In this document: positions 1 to 7,879 of the stretch, one piece after another
Position numbering within the stretch: the first letter of the stretch is position 1
How the letters are laid out: each line of letters begins with the position of its first letter
Source: a virus
Strand: one strand, 5' to 3'
Length of the DNA: 47,268 bases
Virus record (IMG/VR): IMGVR_UViG_3300027881_000021
Coordinates: 1 to 47,268 of that record
Made by a program: the position numbers and the translations under genes
Notes under the pieces: generated by a model
The model's database searches: none
The model's input: only the letters and a program-made list of their open reading frames with translations
What the model was told of the DNA's origin: nothing

Positions 1-8
1 CTAATTGA

Positions 9-236
9 ATCACCTGGTCTAATGGAGCTACCACTTATGGAGCTTATAGCTGGTACAGTGGTATGACCTATTCTGGTAAGGTTATTACAAAGTCTTCTGG
101 TAGCGATGCCTTGTATACTACAGTTACTCCTGGTGAGGATAAGAAGTGGGGGTCTGAGATAGTGACTAGGACTAATACTTGGGGTGGCAGTGGAGATAGT
201 ACCGCTACCTTGTCAATCACTGCTGTAGAGTCATAA
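9..236 (+). CDS. C-terminal fragment of a probable surface or structural protein
   Basis: The reading frame is open from position 9 to the TAA at 234-236 and codes about 75 residues rich in Ser, Thr, Gly, Tyr and Trp, a composition typical of beta-rich extracellular or tail-fibre domains. An in-frame TGA sits at 6-8, three bases from the window edge, so the upstream part cannot be read. It may be a contig-end error or a real gene start just inside. The only internal ATG is at 63. It precedes two secreted-type genes on the same strand. Function unknown. Confidence 0.45.
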   Translation: MTWSNGATTYGAYSWYSGMTYSGKVITKSSGSDALYTTVTPGEDKKWGSEIVTRTNTWGGSGDSTATLSITAVES

Positions 237-310
237 GTTGGTCAGGACAGGTGGAAAGCCTGCATTGGGGCTGAAAGCATTAAGGTGCCTAGACTCAAGA
301 AAGGATTAAG

Positions 311-841
311 GTGAAAAAGAAATATATAGCCATAATATCAGGTGTAGTTGTGGTTGCTATTGTCCTTGTGGTGGTTCTTCTGAGGGGTGGAGGTGTGGCT
401 AATAATAACACTGAGCCCAATGGAAATGGTAATGGAAATTCTAATAGCCAAAGGCCCCCTGATACTGAGAATTGGATAAGTCCTGGGAAGTTTTATGTTG
501 AGGGCTATGAGCCTGGAAGTTCTGTGGAGTGCCTTCTTGAAGTTCATAATGGTAATTCCTTTGCTACCAACTTCTCAGTAGACTATAGGTTTCCTGATGG
601 CCCCTTGGAGGGGTATAGTAAAGCTCCCTCCGAGGCTCGAGATTGGCTTTGGATAAGTGATAGGAGGCCTACTTTGGATGCCTATGAGACTCTTACAGTT
701 ACTCTTAGGCTTGGTATGCCTACTTCTGCAGGAAATCTAACGGAAGAGAAGTGGGAATTCTGGATTGGGGTTATTGACCAAAGCCAGGAGGGAATTGTCC
801 AGGTTGAGCTTGCTTCCAGGGTCCTGGTAACAATGAAATGA
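311..841 (+). CDS. Membrane-anchored extracellular protein with Ig-like domain
   Basis: GTG start with AAAGGATTAAG just upstream. The 176-residue product has a Lys-rich N-terminus and one strong hydrophobic segment (about residues 5-24), then an Asn/Gly-rich linker (30-48) and a C-terminal domain of alternating beta-strand pattern ending in a typical Ig-like strand series. This suggests a single-pass protein with the C-terminus outside the cell or virion. The stop overlaps the next start by 4 nt (ATGA), so the two are translationally coupled. No catalytic motif is visible; a role in surface display or adhesion is inference. Confidence 0.6.
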   Translation: MKKKYIAIISGVVVVAIVLVVVLLRGGGVANNNTEPNGNGNGNSNSQRPPDTENWISPGKFYVEGYEPGSSVECLLEVHNGNSFATNFSVDYRFPDGPLEGYSKAPSEARDWLWISDRRPTLDAYETLTVTLRLGMPTSAGNLTEEKWEFWIGVIDQSQEGIVQVELASRVLVTMK

Positions 842-1875
842 AGTATCTTTTAGCCATAATATCTCTGGTATGTTTACTAGTAGGAGTTTTAGTTAGTCCA
901 GTAGGGGCCACTGATGTAACTGTTACTGCCTCTCCCTCTAATCCAGCTGAGGCTCCTACTGTAACTGCTAGCAATGCTACAGATATATCTATCTCCTCGG
1001 CTGTTCTGCATGGGAATATAACAGACATTGGGGGTGGGGATGTTCCTCTTAGGGGCTTTGAGTGGGGTTTTGCTACTGGGAACTATACTTACAGCTGGAA
1101 TGGTACTGGGAGTTTTGGAGTTGGGGTGTTTGAGAGGTATATCAATAGCTTGCCTTTAAATACCCAGGTGTTTTGGAGGGCTTATGCTGAGAATGATGTT
1201 GGTAGGGGAAATAGCACGGAGCTTAGTTTCTGGACCTCAGGTGTCTTGTATGCTCCTACTAACTTTACTATAACTCAGATAGGTCCAAGTAGTGTAAGCG
1301 TTAATTGGACTAAGGGTATAGGAGCAGAGAACACGGTAGTTAGAGGCTCTATAGGAGGATTTCCAAGAACTGTATCTGATGGATGGCTTGCTTACAGTGG
1401 AAATGGAACTAGCTGCATAATAGAGGATATTAATCTTTCTACTGGGAGCCTTTATGTGAGAGCCTGGTCTGAGGCTGGAGGAGAGTATTCTGAGGACTAT
1501 GCTGAGGCAAGTATAGGAGGTGATACTTTGTATATGATAGCTTTTTTGGCGCTGGGGATATTCTTTATGTGGCTGGCATGGAAGTCAAGAGAATTGCTTA
1601 TCTGCCTTGTTTCCTTCTTTATTTGGCTGGCTCTTGCTCTCTGGTTATTCTTCTCTAATGCTTCCATCTTTGATCTTTCACAGGGGTATGTCCAGATACT
1701 TGCTTATGTTTTCTTCATAGTAGGCTTCGTTCCTTTACTTTGGTCAATGAACCAGGAGATAAGGCACGAGGCTGAGGGGCAGAAGTGGACTACTTATGGC
1801 AAGCCTCCTAAGACAAGGAAAATTAGTCCTGCTGAAGCTCATCGGAAGAGACTGAGGGACAGGATGGGTAGATAA
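838..1875 (+). CDS. Secreted/membrane protein with fibronectin III-like repeats
   Basis: 345 residues. An N-terminal signal peptide (residues 1-24, ending VGA) is followed by two beta-rich domains (about 40-130 and 138-225) with the fibronectin type III pattern. Three closely spaced hydrophobic segments follow (about 231-303), then a basic cytoplasmic tail (KTRK, HRKRLRDR). The layout, an external FN3 region on a three-helix membrane anchor, fits a surface protein rather than a soluble tail fibre. Coupled to the preceding membrane-anchored gene by an ATGA overlap. Confidence 0.65.
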   Translation: MKYLLAIISLVCLLVGVLVSPVGATDVTVTASPSNPAEAPTVTASNATDISISSAVLHGNITDIGGGDVPLRGFEWGFATGNYTYSWNGTGSFGVGVFERYINSLPLNTQVFWRAYAENDVGRGNSTELSFWTSGVLYAPTNFTITQIGPSSVSVNWTKGIGAENTVVRGSIGGFPRTVSDGWLAYSGNGTSCIIEDINLSTGSLYVRAWSEAGGEYSEDYAEASIGGDTLYMIAFLALGIFFMWLAWKSRELLICLVSFFIWLALALWLFFSNASIFDLSQGYVQILAYVFFIVGFVPLLWSMNQEIRHEAEGQKWTTYGKPPKTRKISPAEAHRKRLRDRMGR

Positions 1876-1876
1876 A

Positions 1877-2179
1877 ATGGATTTAAGAGATAAAGAGAAG
1901 GCGCTAGCGGAAGGGGAGTTGGAGGTTGAGAAGTTAGATCAAGAAGTTACCATAGCTCAGAAGAAGGCAGCGATTGCTGAGGCAGAGAGAACTTATGGGA
2001 AGGATTGGAAGAAGACCTTATGGGGTGCTCTTAAGAGTGTTAGGATAAATAAGGAGACTCTCCATACCCTGCATGGTCTGGGCGTGGGTTCTGGTATGCG
2101 GGACTTAAATGATCCAAGGCACTTCTCTGAGATGAGACCTCGGAGAAAAAATACTGTAGAGGAGGTGTATAGAGAATGA
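1877..2179 (+). CDS. Small coiled-coil protein
   Basis: 100 residues. The first half is highly charged with a heptad pattern of Leu, Val and Ala (about residues 5-40), predicting a coiled coil; the second half has no recognisable family. It starts one base after the preceding stop and its own stop overlaps the next ATG, so it belongs to the same transcript. Function unknown. Confidence 0.55.
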   Translation: MDLRDKEKALAEGELEVEKLDQEVTIAQKKAAIAEAERTYGKDWKKTLWGALKSVRINKETLHTLHGLGVGSGMRDLNDPRHFSEMRPRRKNTVEEVYRE

Positions 2180-2307
2180 AGGGAAGAAAGAAGAAAAAGG
2201 GCTTTATAGGCAAGGCCAAGAGGTTCATAAAGGGCCAAGGGAATTCATTATCCCAGACGCCGCTTGGAAGGGCGGCGAGAGGGAAACATACTAGGGGGTT
2301 CATCTAA
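2176..2307 (+). CDS. 43-residue very basic protein
   Basis: A short gene with ATG at 2176, preceded by GGAGGTGTATAGAG. It overlaps the upstream stop (ATGA) and ends with TAATG shared with the next gene, so both boundaries show coupling. The product begins MKGRKKKKGF and is dominated by Lys, Arg and Gly, suggesting nucleic-acid binding. No known family. Support is positional plus composition. Confidence 0.5.
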   Translation: MKGRKKKKGFIGKAKRFIKGQGNSLSQTPLGRAARGKHTRGFI

Positions 2308-2600
2308 TGCCAGATGAATATACTTCCAAATGGATGTTCTTAGTGGAGGGTGTTGATAGTAGTGGGGATCCAGTCAGGGCTCTGGTGCCGGCTTCTAACA
2401 GTAATATGGCGAAGAAGCAGGTGGTGGAGGAGTACCAAGGCACTATCACCAGGATAAGGGCTCGTCAGATAACTGGGAACGAGTGGGATAGCCACCTTTC
2501 AGGCTATGGGTCCCAGTATGGCGCTCCTGGGTTCAGCGAGGACTTTCCGAAGGAGGCCAGCAACATCGGTATCCGGTCAGGCCAGCCAATATTCTTATAG
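2307..2600 (+). CDS. Hypothetical protein, 97 aa
   Basis: Starts at the TAATG overlap with the preceding small basic gene. The product has a short beta-alpha-beta-like N-terminus (residues 8-50) and a Gly/Ser/Pro-rich tail. No transmembrane segment or motif is visible. It sits in the tightly packed left operon, followed after 13 nt by another small gene with a GGAGGTGAGG ribosome site. Function unknown. Confidence 0.5.
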   Translation: MPDEYTSKWMFLVEGVDSSGDPVRALVPASNSNMAKKQVVEEYQGTITRIRARQITGNEWDSHLSGYGSQYGAPGFSEDFPKEASNIGIRSGQPIFL

Positions 2601-2613
2601 GAGGTGAGGACAA

Positions 2614-2874
2614 ATGCCAGTTGTACAGACTTGGAGAGAACCGAGAGGCAAGACAAAGTATGCATCCACTGGTAAGGAACCAGAGCCTCATGGGGATAAT
2701 GTTGACTTGGCTTGTTGGATGCTCTCTGACAAGATTGATACTGTGGCACTTGACTCAGGTCTGACTGTCGGAGAAGTCTACTACCAGGTGACTAGGCCTT
2801 TGGGTATGTCCCTTGATGATACTCAGGTTCTGGTTACCCAATGTAGCAAGAGAGGTTATTTGAGACGTGCCTAA
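2614..2874 (+). CDS. Small protein with C-terminal winged-helix-like segment
   Basis: 86 residues with a strong ribosome site (GGAGGTGAGGACAA). The last 45 residues contain two helix-like stretches and end in GYLRRA, a pattern resembling the final helix and wing of small winged-helix proteins. Several neighbours end similarly. Its stop lies inside the next gene (8-nt overlap). DNA binding is inference from fold pattern only. Confidence 0.45.
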   Translation: MPVVQTWREPRGKTKYASTGKEPEPHGDNVDLACWMLSDKIDTVALDSGLTVGEVYYQVTRPLGMSLDDTQVLVTQCSKRGYLRRA

Positions 2875-3241
2875 GATAATTCTAGAGGACAGTAGCTTTG
2901 GGAGCTGGAATCCCTGGGAACGAGAAATTTCTCTTCCTTCGGGGTCCCAGTTCCAAGAGACCAGGCCTATGACTTTTGCCCACGAGTTGGGGCATTCCTT
3001 ATATGACCATATGGGCTCTAGGAATCCCTACTATGAGCTGCTGGAAGAGAGGGATGCTTGGAAGTTTGCCTTAGGCAAGTTACCTCCAGAGGAGATAGAT
3101 TTGGATTTTTTGGAGACTTCCCTGGATTCCTACTTAGAAGAGATTGTGCAGTACCGAGGGGAAGAGAGCCAGATAGCTATTGATGGTAGGAGAATTAAGC
3201 GTGAGATAATGGGGCTGGCTAGGAGGAAGAAGCATGGATAA
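2867..3241 (+). CDS. HExxH metallopeptidase-like protein (ImmA/IrrE type)
   Basis: 124 residues, GTG start overlapping the previous gene by 8 nt. It contains FAHELGHSLYDH (about residues 31-42), the HExxH zinc site followed by a helix, and a downstream Glu/Asp-rich helix that could supply the third ligand, as in ImmA/IrrE-type peptidases. In mobile elements such proteases often cleave repressors. Here it sits next to a second HExxH protein, which is unusual. Catalytic activity is likely from the motif; the substrate is unknown. Confidence 0.65.
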   Translation: MPKIILEDSSFGSWNPWEREISLPSGSQFQETRPMTFAHELGHSLYDHMGSRNPYYELLEERDAWKFALGKLPPEEIDLDFLETSLDSYLEEIVQYRGEESQIAIDGRRIKREIMGLARRKKHG

Positions 3242-3605
3242 GATAAAGTGGGAAGAGGAGGTTCCTCTAAACGTTGCTGAGTTTCTGAGAAGGCATAGGA
3301 AGGATTCCTCTCAGGTTACCTTTGAGGGTCTCAGGGCTAGGAGTATTAGGGTTGTTACTCCTCTTCCCAGGCTAAGGAAGATTGCTAGGAGTTATTCTAG
3401 GAGGTACAAGATTCCTGTAAGGATTAGTGAGAAGGCTTTTGGAGACCTTCCACACGCAGATGCTTGCTATAAGTATGGTAGAGGTAAGGCAATAGTTTAT
3501 CTCCATCCGGTACTTACCTACTATCCAGAGTCTTATATACAAGGTGCTATTGAGCACGAGTTGGACCATGCCAGAGTGGAAGAAAAATGGGAGGATGTAC
3601 TTTAA
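3234..3605 (+). CDS. Second HExxH metallopeptidase-like protein
   Basis: 123 residues, overlapping the preceding peptidase gene by 8 nt. The C-terminus carries IEHELDHARVEE (about 105-116), giving HExxH plus a nearby Glu; the N-terminal 80 residues are basic (RRHRK, RSYSRRYK). The active-site helix is very close to the end, so the protein is short for a full metzincin or SprT domain. The tandem arrangement with the ImmA-like gene suggests a shared role. It could alternatively be a zinc-binding structural remnant. Confidence 0.55.
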   Translation: MDKIKWEEEVPLNVAEFLRRHRKDSSQVTFEGLRARSIRVVTPLPRLRKIARSYSRRYKIPVRISEKAFGDLPHADACYKYGRGKAIVYLHPVLTYYPESYIQGAIEHELDHARVEEKWEDVL

Positions 3606-3886
3606 TGGCTTATTCTAATATCAATATTTATTGGGGGCTTACAGACAAAGGGATGTCTTATATCCTTGGGGGTTTTGCCACGGGGAAGGATCTTTATGAT
3701 AGGGACATGGAAATACTTGAGGCTATGGGTACAGGTAAGATCCCAGGGGAGTTGGATCCTAAGGGTATGCCAACAAAGGAAAAAGATGTTCAACATATTT
3801 TAGAGGGAGTGACTGATAGAGAGCTTAGGAGTCTTGCAAGGAGGGGTCTGATTGAGAAGCAAGGTTTCTTGTGGAATGAGAATTAG
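3605..3886 (+). CDS. Small winged-helix-like protein
   Basis: I start this gene at the ATG at 3605: it overlaps the upstream stop as TAATG and has GGAGG 11 nt upstream, whereas the earlier in-frame ATG at 3587 would lie ahead of that ribosome site. The 93-residue product has a helix pattern ending RSLARRGLIEKQGFLW, typical of a winged helix recognition helix plus wing. Function unknown; DNA binding is inferred. Confidence 0.5.
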   Translation: MAYSNINIYWGLTDKGMSYILGGFATGKDLYDRDMEILEAMGTGKIPGELDPKGMPTKEKDVQHILEGVTDRELRSLARRGLIEKQGFLWNEN

Positions 3887-3894
3887 AAGGACTG

Positions 3895-4086
3895 ATGAAG
3901 GACTGGTATGTTATGGTTAAGAGTAAGTTCCGGTTGGGGGTGATATACAGTGATGTGGTGGAGGCCACTTCTGCTGAGGCTGCTGCCATTAAGATGGGCA
4001 GTGGTTCTGTGAGGCTCTTCTATAAAGGGGAGGATTACTGGCAGTATGTTGGAGTGAGTTACATATATGAGGTAAAGGAGATTTAG
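3895..4086 (+). CDS. Hypothetical protein, 63 aa
   Basis: A small soluble protein beginning MKDWYVMVKS. It has a beta-rich start, an Ala/Glu helix in the middle (residues 24-34) and a beta-rich end, the size and pattern of a small alpha-beta single-domain protein. Located in the left operon just before the first of the repeated GGGGGTTACTA start blocks. Function unknown. Confidence 0.45.
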   Translation: MKDWYVMVKSKFRLGVIYSDVVEATSAEAAAIKMGSGSVRLFYKGEDYWQYVGVSYIYEVKEI

Positions 4087-4098
4087 GGGGTTACTAGA

Positions 4099-4356
4099 AT
4101 GATTCTTGATTGGAATAATCTTTCACCAGAGGAAGCAAAGGAGGCTCTATCTAGGCATGATACGGATAAGAGGCGGTATAATACTCGGAGTATGCTTAGG
4201 GGGAAGAAGATCAAGTGGGCTCTTACAGGTAACCTTGACCTCTTTAGCTCCCAAGAGGAAGCTGCCTATTGGGATTCTATGGCTAATCTCTTGAGGTCTT
4301 GGGCAGAGGAAGATCCTTGGATAAAGGACAGACTTGAGAAGGTGGAATTAACTTAG
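4099..4356 (+). CDS. Hypothetical protein, 85 aa
   Basis: Mostly helical, charged product (begins MILDWNNLSPEEAKEAL), no membrane segment. The start is set by the block GGGGGTTACTAGA directly upstream, the first of several near-copies in this operon. No family recognised. Confidence 0.45.
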   Translation: MILDWNNLSPEEAKEALSRHDTDKRRYNTRSMLRGKKIKWALTGNLDLFSSQEEAAYWDSMANLLRSWAEEDPWIKDRLEKVELT

Positions 4357-4368
4357 GGGGTTACTAAT

Positions 4369-4650
4369 ATGCCATATAAAGTTTTGGTTAGAAGTAGAGG
4401 TGAAAATATGGGCCATACTGCTTCTGGTTGGGTTGATAGTATTGGTGAGGCAAGGGGTGTTATAGATTCCTTGGCTAATACTCTATCAGAAGGTGATGCC
4501 CTCTACATTAGGTACACCCAGGCATCACCTGGGACTCGAGGTTACCATGAGCCAAATATAGAGGCTTATAAGGTAAAGGATGGTGTTGCTGAGCTCGTCT
4601 GGAATGACCCAAAGCATAGGGGAATGAGAGAAGCATTAGGGGGTTACTAA
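4369..4650 (+). CDS. Hypothetical protein, 93 aa
   Basis: Begins MPYKVLVRSRG and looks like a small alpha-beta domain. Its start follows TTAGGGGGTTACTAAT. The same block recurs at its own end, where it encodes the last residues (LGGY then stop) and serves as ribosome site for the next gene. Function unknown. Confidence 0.45.
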   Translation: MPYKVLVRSRGENMGHTASGWVDSIGEARGVIDSLANTLSEGDALYIRYTQASPGTRGYHEPNIEAYKVKDGVAELVWNDPKHRGMREALGGY

Positions 4651-4651
4651 T

Positions 4652-5068
4652 ATGGAAAATACACCTTACTTTGTAATGCATCCATCACTAGGAATTACTG
4701 CGGAGGTCAATGCACCTACCACAGAGAAGGCAAGGACAACCTTTCTTGATTGGCTAGAGAGGAACGAACACATTGCCAGAAGCCATAGACAAGCCTATCG
4801 GAAGAATATGGTTGCCGAGAAGCTTGAGGAGGCAGGTGCTGTAAGGGCGGATATCACTCTCCACTATGGCTACCGGGATGTTCCTATCATAATGTCTCAG
4901 CCCGAGGTCCACGATATCCCGGTGGGAATGGGGGAGCCTGAAGTCCACGATGTTCCTGTCTCTATAGAGAGACCCAGGGTTATTGAGGCCCTGGACTTAC
5001 CTGAGGAGGAGGGGAAGAAAGGGCCTACTATGCCTATCCAGAAGGTGATGCTAGGAGGTTTTGGATAA
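4652..5068 (+). CDS. Hypothetical protein with repeated xDxPV motif
   Basis: 138 residues: an N-terminal helical domain (1-60), then an internal repeat in which YRDVPI, VHDIPV and VHDVPV occur at about 18-residue spacing (residues 73-110), then a Glu-rich tail. Related motifs (WDIP, WRDVPV) appear in the protein encoded at 5635. Such short repeats may be binding motifs for a partner, which is inference. Start follows TTAGGGGGTTACTAAT. Confidence 0.45.
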   Translation: MENTPYFVMHPSLGITAEVNAPTTEKARTTFLDWLERNEHIARSHRQAYRKNMVAEKLEEAGAVRADITLHYGYRDVPIIMSQPEVHDIPVGMGEPEVHDVPVSIERPRVIEALDLPEEEGKKGPTMPIQKVMLGGFG

Positions 5069-5331
5069 TGAGTTTATGGATTACACCTGAAGGAGTGGAA
5101 CACATTACCGAGCTCATTGAGATGCCTCCTAGTAAGTTTGGTAGCAGGCATACTAGGGAGCAGGATATATTAGGTGCGGTTGAGTTTCGTGGGGGAGGCT
5201 ACTCTGCTGGGCAGCTAGTGGACTTCCTGGCAAATAGGTCTATAAGAGATCCTTTGTGGGGAGGTAATAAGGAAGCTTACTATGGTACTATTAGGGACCT
5301 TGTATCTCGAGGGTACTTACAGGACATATAG
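5068..5331 (+). CDS. Small winged-helix-like protein
   Basis: 87 residues; the ATG overlaps the preceding stop (TAATG). The C-terminal half (GQLVDFLANR to VSRGYLQDI) has the helix-turn-helix and wing ending seen in neighbouring small proteins. Likely DNA binding by pattern, but no specific family is recognised. Confidence 0.45.
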   Translation: MSLWITPEGVEHITELIEMPPSKFGSRHTREQDILGAVEFRGGGYSAGQLVDFLANRSIRDPLWGGNKEAYYGTIRDLVSRGYLQDI

Positions 5332-5343
5332 GGGGTTAGGATA

Positions 5344-5619
5344 ATGCCAGATCCAATGGATATTCTAGAAGATACTTTAAGGAAGGTAAAGTCCCGAGGA
5401 CAGGTTCTCCGATATAGGCCAATATATCCTGAGAGTTCCACCCACGAGAAAACAATGGGTGAGAAGTACTTGGAGAAGATAGAGGAAGAGGGAGATGTAG
5501 AGGAGGTTACTAAGAAGTTCCTTAATAAGATGCTAAGGCAGCCTGGTTCTGAGAAGGAGAAAGCCTTAGGTTATCTTGCGAGGACTTTGAGGAAGGCTGA
5601 GGAAGAAGGTCGAATTTAG
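5344..5619 (+). CDS. Charged helical protein, 91 aa
   Basis: Rich in Glu, Lys and Arg, predicted almost entirely helical with possible coiled-coil stretches (residues 35-90). Start preceded by TAGGGGGTTAGGATA, another variant of the repeated start block. Function unknown. Confidence 0.4.
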   Translation: MPDPMDILEDTLRKVKSRGQVLRYRPIYPESSTHEKTMGEKYLEKIEEEGDVEEVTKKFLNKMLRQPGSEKEKALGYLARTLRKAEEEGRI

Positions 5620-5634
5620 TAGGGGGTTACCCAT

Positions 5635-6564
5635 ATGGACATAATAGTCGAATCCACAGAGCAAAGAGAAGAGGAAGCTCAAGAGCCTGGAACAGCGGTA
5701 GGCTTTCCTATGGTTAATTGGGATATTCCTAGAGAGGAGGTTCCCCTAGACGAGGGTGTGGAGTCTGTTGGAGAGCAGGTTGCAGATGCGGAGTGGCGGG
5801 ACGTTCCTGTGTCAAAGGAAGAGAAGCTTCTTTCTGAGATGAAGGCCTGGGCCAGAGCTCATGGCTATGCTGAGCCTACAACTTATGAAGAGGCTAAGGC
5901 CTACAAGAAGCAGAAGGACATCAGGGATAAGTTCCTGGAGGAGCAAGCAGAGACTTCCTTGGAAGAGATCAAGTCCAAGCGGAGAAAGTACAGGGGTGAG
6001 CATAGAATAGCTCCTAAGATAGTCAAAGGTATCTTTAAGGCTATCAAGCCCAGACCCCGAACTGACTTGGCTAAGATCTTCTTCCCAGGCAAGCAGATGA
6101 GGGATTTGTATATTCCCAAGCCTCCTATAAGGACTACTACCGAGCAGATAAAGGAGATAAGGGAAGTATCAATGCCTGCTATGGGTCCAGGGAGTGCCAT
6201 AGGGTCTGCTCATACTCCTAGCTTTGAGAAATTGCAGAGAGCTGGTTCACCTCCTCCTTCGGCTAGGATTACAACTCCTTCCAGGGATCCAGTTGAGTTT
6301 GAGGGTCTTGGTTCTGCTCTTGTGAGGCTGAGGAGTGAGGGAAGGTTTGCTAAGATTGACCAGGCAGTTGTAGATGAGGTTAGGGCAAATGGGGATATTG
6401 ATACCCCATCCCATGTGGTGAGGGAGGTTAGTAAGCTTGGTCATCCTGTAAAGGAAATTAGCACCTCACTTAAGAGGCTTAGGAGCCTTGGATTTCTCTT
6501 ACCTACTGGTAGGAGGGTTAGTGGTGAGGATGAGCTTATGCTCTCGGGAGGTTCCCATGGATAA
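5635..6564 (+). CDS. Hypothetical protein with C-terminal winged-helix-like domain
   Basis: 309 residues, the largest soluble product of the left cluster. Features: an acidic N-terminus with DIP/DVPV motifs (about 28-62), a Lys/Arg-rich middle (110-160), a Pro/Ser-rich linker (170-215), and a C-terminal domain (about 220-300) whose final helices and LRSLGFLLPTGRR ending resemble a winged helix. Start follows TAGGGGGTTACCCAT. It may be a DNA-binding or scaffold protein. Confidence 0.45.
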   Translation: MDIIVESTEQREEEAQEPGTAVGFPMVNWDIPREEVPLDEGVESVGEQVADAEWRDVPVSKEEKLLSEMKAWARAHGYAEPTTYEEAKAYKKQKDIRDKFLEEQAETSLEEIKSKRRKYRGEHRIAPKIVKGIFKAIKPRPRTDLAKIFFPGKQMRDLYIPKPPIRTTTEQIKEIREVSMPAMGPGSAIGSAHTPSFEKLQRAGSPPPSARITTPSRDPVEFEGLGSALVRLRSEGRFAKIDQAVVDEVRANGDIDTPSHVVREVSKLGHPVKEISTSLKRLRSLGFLLPTGRRVSGEDELMLSGGSHG

Positions 6565-6907
6565 GAATACTCTTATAAAGATCGGAACCCTTGGTGGCCA
6601 GATAAGGGTTAATAAAGATAACCTTTGGATGTATGGTAATACCTCCAGTATGACTACCGAGAAGCTATTTGGCATTAAGGGGCCTTTGCATCCTGGTATG
6701 CCTTGTAAGGAAGAAGTAGCTATTTCCACTCTGCATTCTGATACCAAGAGTACCTTGATTAAGGAGCTGGTTGAGCAAACCCATCTTACTCGGGAAGAGG
6801 CAGAGAGGACTGTTAGGGACCTTCTTCAAAGTGGAGTGCTTGAGGAGGTCAATGATCCTACTCTTGGTAAAGTACTTGTATTTAGAGGAGGTGCCCATGG
6901 TCATTGA
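6557..6907 (+). CDS. Small winged-helix-like protein
   Basis: The start is placed at ATG 6557, which has CGGGAGGTTCCC immediately upstream and overlaps the preceding stop by 8 nt; an in-frame start at 6488 would be deep inside the previous gene. The 116-residue product contains a helix-turn-helix-like stretch (TREEAERTVRDLLQSGVLEE) followed by a beta wing. Fits a small regulator; target unknown. Confidence 0.5.
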   Translation: MDKNTLIKIGTLGGQIRVNKDNLWMYGNTSSMTTEKLFGIKGPLHPGMPCKEEVAISTLHSDTKSTLIKELVEQTHLTREEAERTVRDLLQSGVLEEVNDPTLGKVLVFRGGAHGH

Positions 6908-7037
6908 AATTGGTAGGCGTAATCCTTTTAAGGTAAAGGTTCCTAAAGTCAGAAGGATACCTAAGCAGGCCAATACTAGGCATTATAACAGAATGCTTAA
7001 AAGGATGAGAAAGGACTTACCTTACTTAAGTGGGTGA
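6897..7037 (+). CDS. 46-residue basic protein
   Basis: ATG at 6897 follows GAGGAGGTGCCC, an excellent ribosome site located inside the previous gene's end (11-nt overlap); the longer in-frame opening from 6771 is therefore unlikely. The product is very rich in Arg, Lys and Pro (RRNPFKVKVPKVRRIPK), suggesting nucleic-acid or scaffold binding. Confidence 0.45.
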   Translation: MVIEIGRRNPFKVKVPKVRRIPKQANTRHYNRMLKRMRKDLPYLSG

Positions 7038-7040
7038 ACT

Positions 7041-7484
7041 ATGGTATACTACCATGCTACTCCTAAGAGGAATCTAAGGAGTATATTGAGAAGAGGCCTT
7101 TCTACTTCCGGGAGCTTGGCTTTGGGGATGCTTGCTGAGGATACCAGGGGTAAGGTTTTTCTAGCTAGGGACAAGGCTGAGGCTCTTTGGAATGTTCTTC
7201 AAGGGGATTCTCTTTCCTTCCCAGATGAGCCTCCAGCTGGGGCGAGATTTTGGGCTTTACTTAGAGTTAACTTGCCAGATGGCTGGCCCCTGGATCAGGA
7301 CTCTTATGGCTTCTTATATTCAGAGTCTCGGATTCCTCCTGAGTATATAAGTGTTGAGGAGGTGGATGTGGCTGGGGAGAGGACTTTGAGGGGAAAGGTG
7401 AGGGATGAAGTTTATAGAGATTCTGCGCCTAGGTATTTCAGTGATGCATTTTGGTCTAAGGCAGAGAAGCAGGGCTGGGTATAG
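7041..7484 (+). CDS. ADP-ribosyltransferase/KptA-like fold protein
   Basis: 147 residues beginning MVYYHATPKRNL with SILRRGL following. This YH-A/T plus I-x-x-x-G-L pattern is the NAD-binding start of the ART fold shared by KptA/Tpt1 RNA phosphotransferases and related phage ADP-ribosyltransferases. Further supporting pieces are a VFLARDKAEA strand-helix and a late Ile-Pro-Pro-Glu-Tyr-Ile segment typical of phage ART-like proteins. Possible role: modifying a host protein, RNA or DNA. Family membership is inferred from short motifs. Confidence 0.45.
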   Translation: MVYYHATPKRNLRSILRRGLSTSGSLALGMLAEDTRGKVFLARDKAEALWNVLQGDSLSFPDEPPAGARFWALLRVNLPDGWPLDQDSYGFLYSESRIPPEYISVEEVDVAGERTLRGKVRDEVYRDSAPRYFSDAFWSKAEKQGWV

Positions 7485-7486
7485 AA

Positions 7487-7879
7487 ATGGCTAATAAGGT
7501 TTGGTACAGAGTAAGGATTAGGATTTGCCTTTCCCCACCGCTATTCATTGATGGGAAGTGGCGGAGGGGAGTATACATTAAGAAGAGTAAGTTCTACCTT
7601 GCTAGGGGCTCCAAGGAGGCAGGGGAAAAGTATAAAGGCCCTGGCCAAATAATGAACGTCCAGAAGTGGTCCAGGGATAGGCTCCATGCTCCAGTTTTGG
7701 GAGTGGGCTTAGGAGGTTTTCTTAGACTTGGAGATGAGCTTCTAAATGAACTTAAGGAAGGAGGCACAGAGCTTGAAAAAGTAATAGATGTAGAGCCAAG
7801 AAAAGATAAAGATAGAAGAAGAAAGAGATTTCTCTCAAAACAAAATCTAAAAAGGGGGTTTGATGCAAGCATTGGATAA
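7487..7879 (+). CDS. Hypothetical basic protein, 130 aa
   Basis: Soluble product with a beta-rich N-terminal half and a strongly charged C-terminus (KDKDRRRKR). Two bases separate it from the ART-like gene, and its end overlaps the next gene's start by 17 nt, so it shares their transcript. Function unknown. Confidence 0.45.
   Translation: MANKVWYRVRIRICLSPPLFIDGKWRRGVYIKKSKFYLARGSKEAGEKYKGPGQIMNVQKWSRDRLHAPVLGVGLGGFLRLGDELLNELKEGGTELEKVIDVEPRKDKDRRRKRFLSKQNLKRGFDASIG

Noticed and set aside
6-8. In-frame TGA as possible stop-codon recoding
   Set aside because: TGA is used as a normal stop by many genes here; the codon is at the window edge where an error or a gene start is more likely.
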